DNA of 64,000 nt from Watersipora subatra (lineage: Eukaryota > Bryozoa > Gymnolaemata > Cheilostomatida > Watersiporidae), in contig NC_088712.1 in the NCBI RefSeq assembly GCF_963576615.1, forward strand, positions 30,781,870 through 30,845,869, written 5' to 3'. How positions within the stretch are numbered: position 1 is the stretch's first letter; every line of letters starts with the position of its first letter. Positions 36,901 through 45,656 of the stretch are shown here, one piece after another. Below the pieces are notes generated by a model. That model was not told the origin of the DNA. It saw only the letters and a list, made by a program, of their open reading frames with translations, and made no database searches. Position numbers and translations under genes: made by a program.

Positions 36901-39900
36901 CACGGCCATATTAGAATAGCAGTATGGAGAGCTTCCAGGCCCATATTAGAGTAGCAGTATGGAGAGCCTCCAGGCCCATATTAGAGTCGCAGTATGGAGA
37001 GCCTCCAGGGCCATATTAGAGTAGCAGTATGGAGATCCTCCAGGCCCATATTAGAGTAGCAGTGCGGAGAGCCTCCAGGCCCATATTAGAGTAGCAGTAT
37101 GGAAAGCCTCCAGGCCCATATTAGAATAGCAGTATGGAGAGCTTCCAGGCCCATATTAGAGTAGCAGTATGGAGAGCTAGCTTCTGCCAGCAGCAACTGT
37201 CTTCAAGCAGTTGGCAGACTCACTCCTCCTGCCGGCGATAGAGACTTGTCGGCTGTTGGTCCTCCCAGCAAGCGAGTCAATCTCTCAGTGCGGGACTCAG
37301 TCTGTGTACTAGCCTCTTCTTCTTGGTCCCTAGATTGAGTAGGTAGATTAGTGAGCTGTTTTTGTATTGTCCTCTTCTTTGGAGGTGAGCTAGCAGCATA
37401 TGGCTCTGGCTACCCAGATTGGATCAGCCGTGTAGAGGCAACCTGGTGATCACCAAATTAGCTTGGGCTCCAGTGACTTGGCTTTTTTTTTTTGTTGGCC
37501 TTTCATAAGCATGTTTCTGTTCACACTGGCGGACTTGACCGCCCTTTAGGGGTTCTTCAGCCACTGTCAGTGGTGGGGTACCCAGCTTTATTGGAAAGTC
37601 GTTCAGCCATCCTTTGGCCTGCAGAAAAAAACTACTTGGTTTCATCCATTAACTAAACAGCGCTCCCACATTCGGCATCTTTGCATGCCCTCCAATGTGA
37701 CATCTCTTGGTCACGTGATACATGCTGTCAGTGGCTGAGGCACATGCACATGTGAATGGCAAAGTGTTGGAGGACGTGTTGTCTATTCTGACTCAACGCA
37801 AGCCACAAGTACCGGACTCACGCCCCGCCTCAGTCACTCTAGTCCATGTTTCACCACTGATGTATTGCTACATCAAAACTACTTCTTTTCTTGACTCAAC
37901 AGGTACCTTTGCTAGCTATGCTCGTAGCCTCTGAGTTGGTGTCTTGGTTAATGCTGGTGTCCTAACAAGTTTGGCCCCTAACAAACAAGAGATCCAGGCC
38001 GGCTCAGACAACTCAGCTCTCCCCACCTTTTCTACCCAATAAAGGCGCTTGTGTATCTTCCTAGAGAGGAAGTAACTGGTAGTTTAGAGCCAGTCTAGAG
38101 CTTGAGCCCTAATCAATTTCATACCACCTTGCCTTGTGAGGCAAGTTTCTTGGGCAAGGACACTTCTGAATCTACCAGAGCAGCTTTCTGGAAGGTTTTC
38201 TGAGTTTGACAAGGAGACGTACAATGAGTCAGCTCGGCCGCCTTTAAAGCAAGCTTCTGACTATGTGCAGGTTGGTTTCCTTTAGACTTGGATATGAGGA
38301 TAATTTCCAGTGTCGCACACTCCTGGAGCAGGTTTCTGGGGTGTCAGATAAAACTGGAAGGGGGGCGTAAGGCATGTAGGGCCAGATAGCAAAGCGGTTT
38401 TCCGACAATGCGCAGGCTAGAGTCTTGCAAGCTGATCCACAAGCCTACTTCTGGCAACACAGCCTGGTTTGGCTTGATTTGGTTTGGAGCATGTCACCAT
38501 GTCCAGACTTGTCTCCAGGCACTTGCGTTCCAAGTCCTTCAGAGCCTTATAGTGATTCTAAAAAACTACAGCCGTAGTCTCCTTCACCACCATCTCGGCC
38601 AGTGTGGTAGAGTTTGGGCAGAAAGGCTGAAAATCATGGGTTTACGGCCAGCGCAGAGTACACATTTATAAAGCACTTCAACTCAAGTGCAGTTGTTTGA
38701 AGAATAGAAGATCAGAGTTTAACAATATATAACATATATGTAAAGTCAATTTAGTAAAAAATGTAGCAGCAGTTTGCACTCAAAAAAGATTCTTCTTACG
38801 GTTGCCAGATAAAGAATATGATATTTACAAATACATCGACAATTGAAGGCAGCATATTTATGCAATTACCCATTCAGAAACGCTGCTGTAGACAGTATTT
38901 TTTCCCAAAATAACGGGGTCAATGGCAGTGCATGCATATGTTACATTGTTGAGCTTGGATTCCAGCTTCTTTTCCACCTCTGTCAGCACTAGCACCCATA
39001 TGGCAGGTGCTGCCGCCGTAATGTGGAACAAGATACATGGTGTCACCCTGAAAGTGCAGAAGAGAGAGTAGAGGTAGTGTGTAGAGGCAATGTAGTGTGT
39101 AGAGGTAATGTAGTGTGTGGAGGTAATGTATTGTGTAGAGGTAATGTACTGTGTAGAGGTGATGTGGTATGTAGAGGTAATATAGTGTGTGGAGGTAATG
39201 TAGTATGTAGAGGTAATGTAGTGTGTAGAGGTAATGTAGTCTGTAGAGGTAATGTATTGTGTAAAGGTAATGTACTGTGTAGAGGTGATGTGGTGTGTAG
39301 AGGTAATATAGTGTGTGGAGGTAATGTAGTATGTAGAGGTAATGTACTGTGTAGATGTAATGTAGTGTGTGGAGGTAATGCAGTGTGTAGAGGTAATGTA
39401 GTGTGTAGAGGTAATATAGTGTGTGGAGGTCATGTAGTATGTAGAGGTAATGTACTGTGTAGAGGTAATGTAGTGTGTAGAGGCAATGTATTATGTAGAG
39501 GTAATGTAGTGTGTGGAGGTAATGTAGTGTGTAGAGGTAATGTAGTGTGTAGAGGTTATGTACTGTGTAGAAGTAATGCACTGTGTAGAGGTAATGCAGT
39601 GTGTAAAGGTAATATAGTGTGTAGAGGTAATGTAGTGTGTAGAGGTAATGCAGTGAATAGAGGTAATGTAGTGTGTAGAGGTGATGTAGTGTGTAGAGGT
39701 AATATAGTGTGTGGAAATCATGTAGTATGTAGAAGTAATGTACTGTGTAGAGGTAATGTAGTGTGTAGAGGTAATATAGTGTGTGGAGGTCATGTAGTAT
39801 GTAGAGGTAATGTACTGTGTAGAGGTAATGTAGTGTGTAGAGGCAATGTAGTATGTAGAGGTAATGTAGTGTGTGGAGGTAATGTAGTGTGTAGAGGTAA

Positions 39901-42900
39901 TGTAGTGTGTAGAGGTTATGTACTGTGTAGAAGTAATGCACTGTGTAGAGGTAATGTAGTGTGTAGAGGTAATGTAGTGTGTAGAGGTAATGTAGTGTGT
40001 AGAGGTAATGTAGTGTGTAGAGGTAATATAGTGTGTAGAGGTAATATAGTGTGTAGAGGTAATATAGTGTGTAAAGGTAATGTAGTGTGTAGAGGTAATG
40101 TGGTGTGGCGAAAATCTTAAGTCGTTAGAATTATCATCTAAAAATATTGGTTCATGTTCTCCTTACTAAACCTCTGCGCTATACTGACCATTTCCATTCT
40201 CTGCCTCTTCGAAGAACAAGAGTAATGAATGCTTCAATAATTTGTGGTGGTATGGTGACCACCATGAAATATTTATATACACCCGCTAGTCCTCCCATCC
40301 CTAAAATAAGGAGTTGTCTTTAACAGGTAACACAACTCATATATTATAGTTGATTCAAATATCCCAGAATATTGCCATTGAACAGACAGACTGGAACCAG
40401 CCAATATAATTACATCAACATAGGAAATGGCTGCAATAGTAAGAATTTAAGTAACACAGGCTAGAATGACTGCAACTGTAGGATCAGTTGTGCAAATATA
40501 AAATTTGCTTTCCCAGGCGAATAATATTCATAATATGAAATCAACAGAGAACATTACACAAAGATAGTCTGAAAGAAGTATAGTGGGAAAGTCCCTGATA
40601 ACTGGAAATAAAGTTAGTTTCAGTGGTTCGATAACAACAGTTAACAGTGCAACTTAATTAACAGACTTGTAACAGTTAACAGTGCAACTTAACTGACTTA
40701 CAATAGTTAACAGTGCAACTTAATTAACAGACTTATAATAGTTAACAGTGCAACTTAACTGACTTACAATAGTTAACAGTGCAACCTAACTGACTTATAA
40801 TAGTTAACAGTGCAACCTAACTGACTTATAATAGTTAACAGTGCAACCTAACTGACTTATAATAGTTAACAGTGCAACCTAACTGACTTATAATAGTTAA
40901 CAGTGCAACCTAACTGACTTATAATAGTTAACAGTGCAACCTAACTGACTTATAATAGTTAACAGTGCAACCTAACTGACTTATAATAGTTAACAGTGCA
41001 ACTTAACTCACTTATAACATTACAGCAGTGGTTACACTCACCAACGACGAGCCAGGTTCCCATACAAGAATGACAGAGGAACAGAAACCTTGCCAGAGCC
41101 CCCTGAATTATATCTGACACTCTTTGAGCCGTAGACTGAACCTTCTTTGTTGACGATGCCTTCTGCACAATAGACGACGATTTTTCTAGTTTCTTCACCA
41201 GAGAGCTACGTCGCTAGGGAAACCAAAGTGGTGAAGGGTCTACTAGCTATGTTTTTCTTCCATTAGATAAAAAGATTTATCAGTGTTGCTTGTAAAGCAA
41301 ATAGGCATTATTTTTGTTAAGTACCTGCACTAACATACAAATATTTCATAATTTTGTAGCACTATATAAAATTTGTATAACTCCTTACGCTATCATGTTT
41401 TCTTTGCAGAAAATTTGAGTTTTTGTAAAAATGCTAAACGATATCACTTTAAAAAACTACTTACAAAAATCGTTGTATTTTTCTAACAAGTAAAAACTAT
41501 ATAAATAAAGTTTTTTTGTGATGCTTCCAACTTGTGGATGTTCTATGTAAGGATATTTCTCTTACAGAAATCCATACTAAGATTTATACTAATTATGGAT
41601 TCTAGCTTACCACACTTCCACCAATCACATCACAAAATCTTTGAATATATTGCCTCATCACAAACTTGTTCATTTCTGCATTTGTGTTACAGGTTTTAAA
41701 ATATTGCGTAAATTATGCCCAGAATATTTGTATTTATCCTTTTATGCGTATGACGAACATCAGTTTCTATTCTGTGACACCAACATACGACATCCATCAT
41801 TGCATATTTCAGCTCATGAACTTTCTGTTACTACAAACTTCAACTCACTATTCCGATTCCTCTGAAATACTATGAGATACCAACTTTTAACACACTTTCG
41901 TTCGACTCACTCAATAATTCTTGATGTCTGTCTTCTGATTTTTGTTTTGGTAACAAAAGAGATCCTTCTCTTGATAACTACCAATGCAATAAGAATTTAT
42001 GCTTTCAACAGGTGAGCAAGCCAATCAGGAACAAGCAGTTCATAAGTTGAAATAGAAATATCGTATGTAGACTGAGTATGCCTTTGAATATAGCGTGAAG
42101 CATACATGTCCCTGAGCAGCTAACAGGGGTGCAACCAACTGTTTACAGAGAATCTCATGATTTCATGCTGCGTGGTAACATATTATAGAGAAGAGTTAAT
42201 TGCAACAGAGAATGGCCCAAGACGCTGAGAACAGTTGCTTGATGGAATAGATAGTGACAACTTATATCATGTGTGCTTTTATACTATATCTTGCAAATAC
42301 ATGTAATACTCTATGCTATAAAAGCGGTACAACAGCTTTTCCAGTTTAGCTAACGCTAGTCGACAAACTGGTCAGCTTCTTGTGGGGTTGAGTTGGAGAT
42401 TGGAATATAGTTTACCCAAAGTTCAATCGCTTATTTATAGAGAGTGCAAGTTGTGTGTTGACAGCTGCCTTCCTATGCCGCAGCACATAATAAATATCTA
42501 GTAAAAACTGGAAAATGGTTGTTTTTTCTAGTTATAAAACCGAAACTCAGATTTCAAATAGTTGCTTGCGTATAAATTAATTAAACATTCACAATTGCGC
42601 AAAGGAAACAGTAGATGGTGATTTTGAAAAGGTTATAGTATAGCCTGGCTTACAGCCCTATCAACAAGAACAACAGACACCAATATGAAAGAATTGATCC
42701 GGAATATATCTATGATTTTATGCATCAGTTAGTCTGCAATAGCAACAAATAAATTCAATGTTTAATATGTTTACCATTTCGGAAGAAGCTGGAAAGGAAG
42801 ATTGGCAAAAGGCATTTCTGCGACAATTTGACAGAAGAGGATTTCTCCTAGATACATGAAGAGGAGGTGGGTTAGATTTGCAAGCAGTATTACTGACAGC

Positions 42901-44601
42901 TGATTTGCTTTGCTTTGGAGGCACCCTCATGTACTGGTTCTACAAATAGGGATTAGTGTAGGAACTCGATGTGCCAGTGCTCTGCAACCCATCACCTAGG
43001 AGTTGGAGTTTTCACGCCGTAAATGTGGATGAGTATGAGTGTGGAAATATATGTTACTGAACATGATTTTCAAGTTTTACCTTTCAACTGGCATGTTATA
43101 TCTTCTAACTGGCATATTATACTTTTTAACTGGTATGTTTTACCTTCTACCCGGCATGTTATACCTTCTAACTTTGTACCTTTTATGATCTGAGTTGCAG
43201 TTTTACCTTTTACCTTTGGAGCTGCATGTTTCATTTTCTGATTAGTATGCTGTATCTTCCGTTGTGTACTTTTCAACTTCTAAATGTCACATATTACATA
43301 TTGGGTCGCGTGCTGTACCTTTTGACTTGTATGCTATACTTAATAAGTTGCATGATATACTTAATGGGTCTTGTAATTTATCAGGTGGACAAACTTGAAA
43401 ACCTGGGAAACTCTATTTTGAAATCCAAAAACTAAATACTTTGTCTATTTTTACAACTTGCTCTTAGCATAGAGTTATAACAACACATAGAGTTATAACA
43501 ACACATAGAGTTATAACAACACATAGAGTTACAACAACACATAAAGTTATAACAACACATAGAGTTATAACAACACATAGAGTTATAACAACACATAGAG
43601 TTATAACAACACATAGAGTTATAACAACACATAGAGTTATAACAACACATAGAGTTATAACAACACATAGAGTTATAACAACACATAAAGTTATAACAAC
43701 ACATAGAGTTAAAACAACACATAGAGTTATAACAACACATAAAGTTATAACAACACATAAAGTTATAACAACACATAGAGTTATAACAACACATAGAGTT
43801 ATAACAACACATAGAGTTATAACAACACATAGAGTTATAACAACACATAGAGTTATAACAACACATAGAGTTATAACAACACATAGAGTTATAACAATGC
43901 ATAGAGTTAGAACAAAGCATAGAGTTATAACAATGCATAGAGTTATAACAACGCATAAAGTTATAACAACACATCAGCGAGTCCCAACTTGCTACAGCTA
44001 GTCTATATAGAATCAATGAGAGATTTGTATTATTATTTTGGGTCATGTAAAGGAACAAATTGTGTAATCATTTTAAAGATGGTTGATTTTTACAATGAGA
44101 AACATCCTACTACTGCCGAAGGTTGTAGAAGTTAGACTCAAGATGGCAGCATTCTTTATCCATAGCACTCTAATCATGATATATTGACATTATTCTTGTT
44201 TCAAGGCATCTCCTTGATGTAACCACATGTGCTGGTGTTACCATAGCTGGAGTTACCATAGCTAGTGTTATCATAGCTAGAGTTACTATAGCTAGAGTTA
44301 CCAAAGCTAGAGTTACCGTAGCTAGTGTTACCGTAGCTAGAGTTACAGTAGCTGGTGTTACCGTAGCTAGAGTTGCCGTAGCTAGTGTTACCCAAGCTAG
44401 AGTTACCGTAGCTAGAGTTACCGTAGCTAGAGTTGCCGTAGCTAGTGTTACCCAAGCTAGAGTTACCGTAGCTAGAGTTACCGTAGCTAGAGTTACCGTA
44501 GCTAGAGTTACCGTAGCTAGAGTTACCGTAGCTAAAGTTTTATAACTCACCTTCATGCTAGAAGACTTCAAATAGGGTCGAAGTGCTACAGCGAAACTCA
44601 T
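24672..44601 (-). CDS. TMEM26: TMEM26-family multi-pass membrane protein (11 coding exons, complete)
   Basis: Eleven exons with GT-AG junctions join in frame into 1,497 coding bases (498 residues): 44601-44551, 42939-42775, 41213-41042, 40300-40189, 39047-38870, 33824-33740, 31649-31528, 29215-29122, 28404-28247, 26346-26245, 24929-24672. Family landmarks in order are RFLFLCHSCMGTWLVV (residues ~114-129, first membrane span), IIEAFITLVLRRGREWKW (~150-167), IGRWLCP (~254-260) with TSDILDLF, TNAMLVTVTLCLWTSGIIQI (~298-317), and DDIPFLVFRFVLIIHY (~363-378) followed by FTCKNLLL. I recall equivalent blocks in vertebrate TMEM26. About eight hydrophobic segments place it in a membrane. The molecular function of this family is not established; in mouse it is known as a beige-adipocyte surface marker. 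Two oddities are an N-terminal extension of about 110 Ser/Lys/Arg-rich residues before the first span, and a repeated C-terminal tail. The gene lies 1.06 kb downstream of pyruvate carboxylase on the same strand. Confidence 0.87.
24700..24842 (-). repeat. Coding minisatellite, 39-bp unit, about 4 copies, within exon 11
   Basis: The unit includes GTTCCTGAACATTTGACTG on the + strand. At 39 bp it keeps frame and encodes 13 residues (VQELAVPAAQSNV). Copies differ at single residues (N/K). Confidence 0.92.
25064..25110. repeat. Tandem duplication of a 23-bp segment
   Basis: The segment beginning ACTACGTATATACTTACAAT occurs twice in direct succession in intron 10. Confidence 0.85.
25886..26234. repeat. 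Minisatellite, 32-bp unit, about 11 copies, beside the exon 10 donor
   Basis: The unit contains GCTGAATCAGTGTCTGTAAT and ACTAGTTGACA. The array stops only about 10 bases short of the exon 10 5' splice site (26245/26244), so virtually the whole start of intron 10 is repeat. Confidence 0.95.
26245..26346 (-). CDS. TMEM26: TMEM26-like exon 10
   Basis: The acceptor TATTTCAG, 34 codons beginning VFSYTIFFFTCKNLLLTAL, and the donor AAAAG/GTGAGA define it. The exon is phase 0 on both sides. It supplies the last hydrophobic segment of the family, which follows the PFLVFR block. Confidence 0.88.
26726..26765. repeat. Perfect 18-bp inverted repeat (hairpin)
   Basis: Arms TATGTCACAAAAGTTTTT and AAAAACTTTTGTGACATA flank GCTA in intron 9. 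A 4-base loop makes this a strong stem. Confidence 0.9.
26849..27764. mobile_element. Non-autonomous element with about 165-bp terminal inverted repeats
   Basis: The left arm (26849 to about 27020) and right arm (about 27597 to 27764) match in inverted orientation with around 85% identity by eye. Shared blocks are GGTTATTTGGTATCAAAA and its variant GTTATTTGGTATCAAAAGG, ATGTGGAAATGTGATTA, and CTCTTAAAAGCTCAAA. The 575-base interior has no open frame. I could not define a target-site duplication, so the superfamily is unknown. It lies within intron 9 of the TMEM26-like gene. Confidence 0.75.
27945..28267 (-). repeat. 33-bp tandem repeat that overlaps the exon 9 end and its 5' splice site
   Basis: Read on the minus strand, the last 21 bases of exon 9 and the first 12 of intron 9 are one repeat unit. 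Diverged copies then follow about every 33 bases (CTTTATCCACTATAAT, CTTTATCTACTACAAT and so on). Only the first copy has the good donor GAG/GTTAGT; the second reads AAT/GTTGGT. The + strand frame through it (27920-28306, KEDITT-type repeats) is a shadow. Confidence 0.88.
28247..28404 (-). CDS. TMEM26: TMEM26-like exon 9
   Basis: The acceptor CTTATGTAG is followed by 2 bases completing a Gly codon and then 52 codons. Landmarks are CLENGVWAILAVLLL and DDIPFLVFRFVLIIHYE, the latter being the most recognisable TMEM26 block. The donor is GAG/GTTAGT. The 3' end of the exon is the first unit of a 33-bp tandem array. Confidence 0.9.
28450..28922. repeat. Minisatellite, 28-bp unit, about 16 copies, near the exon 9 acceptor
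   Basis: The unit contains GTATGTAATGTATACACAG and TGTCAACTA. The array ends about 46 bases from the exon 9 acceptor. Confidence 0.95.
29122..29215 (-). CDS. TMEM26: TMEM26-like exon 8
   Basis: The acceptor TGTTATAG, 31 codons with TNAMLVTVTLCLWTSGIIQI as a membrane span followed by VVTERKK, and the donor AAGG/GTTAGT define it. It ends in phase 1, which matches the phase of exon 9. Confidence 0.87.
29430..29466. repeat. 13-bp inverted repeat
   Basis: Arms GATATAGCACACG and CGTGTGCTATATC flank 11 bases in intron 7. GGTTG and CAACC extend the symmetry further out. Confidence 0.8.
29990..30830. repeat. Minisatellite, 35-bp unit, about 24 copies
   Basis: The unit contains CAGCACACCAGACTACCAG and AGTACTAGTCTTTCAT, with a CTACC/CTGCC alternation. 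It sits in intron 7. Confidence 0.95.
31528..31649 (-). CDS. TMEM26: TMEM26-like exon 7
   Basis: The acceptor CCCTTTTAG is followed by 2 bases that complete a Gly codon with the last base of exon 6, giving IGRWLCPRSG. FHNFAVTSDILDLFRLLNED follows. The donor is AAG/GTATGG. The GRWL-P and T-ADILEF-type motifs are hallmarks of the family as I know it. Confidence 0.9.
31975..32152 (-). mobile_element. tRNA-derived SINE copy
   Basis: On the minus strand TGGTCTAGTGGTTAGTGTGC is a good A-box region and GTCCAATTCAAG a weak B-box-like stretch. The tail GTTCCTATTTTTATTGCTAC and GGCAGACCAACAAAC resembles the other SINE tails of this window. It lies in intron 6. Confidence 0.55.
32255..32400 (+). mobile_element. 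tRNA-derived SINE copy
   Basis: The head GGCTGCATGGCTTAGTGGAA and a weak B-box (GGGTTTGACTTC) are followed by GCAATGTATTTTCTTAATGT. It lies 100 bases from the oppositely oriented copy at 31975-32152, so the two form a loose inverted pair. Confidence 0.5.
33740..33824 (-). CDS. TMEM26: TMEM26-like exon 6
   Basis: The acceptor TTTATTCAG, 28 codons ending in IQIMVQLLLLLLVI (a membrane span), and the donor ATAG/GTTAGT define it. Cys residues in FCACGNC precede the span. It ends in phase 1 and joins exon 7 to restore Gly-Arg-Trp-Leu. Confidence 0.87.
34000..38700. other. GC-richer block in intron 5 hosting a 35-bp array; possible old retroelement
   Basis: Sequence on both sides of the array (about 34140-34530 and 37180-38690) is visibly richer in G and C than the surrounding intron. 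Short frames such as 37645-37424 (-) and 38408-38671 (+) are interrupted and show no motif I can name. A degenerate LTR element is one explanation, but I found no terminal repeats. A lone A-rich/T-rich tract occurs near 37482. Confidence 0.35.
34530..37176. repeat. Minisatellite, 35-bp unit, about 75 copies, with higher-order repeats
   Basis: The unit contains GAGAGCCTCCAGGCCCATAT and TAGAGTAGCAGTATG. A marker variant (GCCTCCGGGTCGATATT) occurs at 35251, 35811 and 36756, spacings of 560 and 945 bp, exactly 16 and 27 units. Long segments between these markers are repeated nearly verbatim, for example those bearing GCCTTCGGGCCC and AGAGACTCC variants. Confidence 0.97.
38870..39047 (-). CDS. TMEM26: TMEM26-like exon 5
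   Basis: The acceptor TTCTGCACTTTCAG is followed by one base completing Trp and 59 codons: VTPCILFHITAAAPAIWVLV (a membrane span), then a polar stretch with an N-glycosylation sequon (NNVT). The donor is TGG/GTAATT. The 3' splice site abuts an 18-bp minisatellite. Confidence 0.87.
39060..40110. repeat. Minisatellite, 18-bp unit, about 58 copies, filling intron 4 up to the acceptor
   Basis: The unit is AGGTAATGTAGTGTGTAG with ATA, GGA and ACT variants. A marker (GGAGGTCATGTAGTATG) at about 39425 and 39785 gives a 360-bp higher-order spacing (20 units). On the transcribed strand the unit is pyrimidine-rich (CTCTACACACTACATTAC) and runs to within about 15 bases of the exon 5 acceptor. A 365-codon Cys/Arg/Gly frame on + (39023-40120) and two minus frames are artefacts of the 18-bp period. 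Confidence 0.96.
40189..40300 (-). CDS. TMEM26: TMEM26-like exon 4
   Basis: The acceptor CTTATTTTAG, 36 complete codons including YKYFMVVTIPPQIIEAFITL (a membrane span) and RRGREWK, and the donor AAATG/GTCAGT define it. Its split codons on both sides (GGG for Gly, TGG for Trp) fit exons 3 and 5 exactly, and without this exon the frame from 3 to 5 would hit a stop. Confidence 0.87.
40636..41020. repeat. Minisatellite, 31-bp unit, about 13 copies, beside the exon 3 donor
   Basis: The unit contains GTTAACAGTGCAACCTAACT and GACTTATAATA. The right half is nearly uniform and the left half has AATTAACAGACTTG variants. The array ends about 20 bases from the exon 3 donor at 41041. Confidence 0.95.
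41042..41213 (-). CDS. TMEM26: TMEM26-like exon 3
   Basis: The acceptor TTTCCCTAG, 57 codons, and the donor GTTG/GTGAGT define it. It opens with a basic, Ser-rich stretch (RRSSLVKKLEKSSSIVQKAS) and ends in the first membrane span ARFLFLCHSCMGTWLVV, whose FLLHS--G-W pattern I recognise in TMEM26. The basic stretch is predicted cytosolic. Confidence 0.88.
42775..42939 (-). CDS. TMEM26: TMEM26-like exon 2 (N-terminal extension)
   Basis: The acceptor CTATTTGTAG and donor GAAATG/GTAAAC bound exactly 55 codons, phase 0 on both sides, matching exons 1 and 3. The content is Ser/Asn/Pro/Arg-rich (MRVPPKQSKSAV) with no domain. The Met at codon 4 could be an alternative start if exon 1 is wrong. Confidence 0.7.
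43075..43420. repeat. Degenerate minisatellite, roughly 27-30-bp spacing
   Basis: TTTTACCTT, CTGGCATGTTATA and TTCTAACTGG recur with drift across this stretch of intron 1. Copies are more diverged than in other arrays, so this looks like an old one. Confidence 0.7.
43467..43975. repeat. Minisatellite, 18-bp unit, about 28 copies
   Basis: The unit is ACATAGAGTTATAACAAC. The multiple-of-three period gives an open minus frame (CCYNSM repeats) that I do not call as a gene. It lies in intron 1. Confidence 0.95.
44225..44540. repeat. Minisatellite, 15-bp unit, about 21 copies, beside the exon 1 donor
   Basis: The unit is AGCTAGAGTTACCGT with TGTTACC and TTGCCGT variants. On the transcribed strand each unit contains GGTAAC, a weak donor-like string. 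The array begins about 11 bases inside intron 1 of the TMEM26-like gene. Confidence 0.95.
44551..44601 (-). CDS. TMEM26: TMEM26-like exon 1 (start codon)
   Basis: ATG at 44601-44599 with A at -3 begins MSFAVALRPYLKSSSMK and ends at the donor ATGAAG/GTGAGT in phase 0. I chose this start because the donor is strong and an NRF1-like motif lies about 145 bases upstream. No in-frame stop is seen immediately upstream, so a longer first exon is possible. Confidence 0.68.
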
Positions 44602-45656
44602 TGTTATGCTTTTATTTGGTCAGTCGACAGATACGCAGTGCGACCTTGCAAGCTGACAGTATCCAATTGAAACACGCCTCTATTGTAAGAAATGAGCGAG
44701 CTGGTCTACCGCTGATGTATTGACCTAAACTGGTATTAAAAAACGCATGCGCCTGGTTTCTTCTAATAACTGCTGTCTGTACCACTATCAACCTTCTACA
44801 TGTATAAGATTTTTTGCTTCTTTGTTGAGCTCCCAAAGCAATAATTTAATCATATATATATATTGTAGTCTTCTAAACATAACTAAAGCCTCCGGCCAAC
44901 TCCTGTTGAGCTCACTAGATGTTTCTTGGAACACAGGCTTGCTAGCAGAAATGATTGACCTTTTAAAGAAGCTTATATGCAATTAGAAGTGACTGAACAT
45001 AATAAATATCAACCTCAATTGACTGAACATATAATTAATATATGATATAATTGGTACTGACTGAGACAACTTAATAAAAAATCAATTCTCAATTGAAGTA
45101 ATGATGGAGTTACTATACGCAAAAATGCTGTCTAAAATTGTGTAGCAAAATCAACATACCCAAGCCAAAAATAATATGAAACAAACATATAGAAAGACAT
45201 GAGTGGGTGCAAATGAACTACATCAATGAGATATTGCCAAAATGGACTATACGAGAGTAGAAATGATAAAGGGGAAAACTGGCAAGAAGAGACGTATGCT
45301 CCCGGTGAATGTCACTGACTAAGAGAAAAGCACCTAATAAAAAAGGTTATCTCTACAAAAGTCTTCAAAATGCACACCTTGCAAATAAAGTATATTAATA
45401 ACAATTGCAAGCAGCAACTGAGTTGTCATTCCTTGATAGCGGATAAGTCCAATTATCATCATTTCATGATTGAAGAATTCATTAGTAAATTATCAGCTGC
45501 GGGTTTGTTTTGGAATATACAAATGCAATGACCTTACATTTTAGTAATAGTAATAGTTCAAGGGCGGCTAAGACCATTCTCAGAAAGTCATAAAGAGAAA
45601 TCAGGCTAAATATAGCAAAGATAGGAACACGCTAAATGGCTACAAATGCTAAAAGA
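44602..45656 (-). other. Spacer between pyruvate carboxylase and the TMEM26-like gene
   Basis: This 1.05-kb stretch should hold the 3' UTR of pyruvate carboxylase and the promoter and 5' UTR of the TMEM26-like gene. A minus-strand AATAAA (complement near 44609-44615) lies right next to the downstream ATG. Frames at 44612-44986 are unrecognised. Confidence 0.55.
44743..44753 (-). promoter_or_regulatory. NRF1-like palindromic site upstream of TMEM26-like exon 1
   Basis: ACGCATGCGCC contains GCATGCGC, the core of the NRF1 binding motif often found in CpG promoters of animals. It lies about 145 bases upstream of the predicted start codon. It is a sequence match only. Confidence 0.4.

Noticed and set aside
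39023..40120. 365-codon Cys/Gly/Arg-rich frame on + and Tyr/His/Leu-rich frames on -
   Set aside because: An 18-bp tandem repeat preserves frame. The real signal here is exon 5 of the TMEM26-like gene at 38870-39047 and the intron 4 array.
44612..44986. Open frames between pyruvate carboxylase and TMEM26-like exon 1
   Set aside because: They overlap each other on both strands and lie in the likely promoter or UTR. No motif is recognised.
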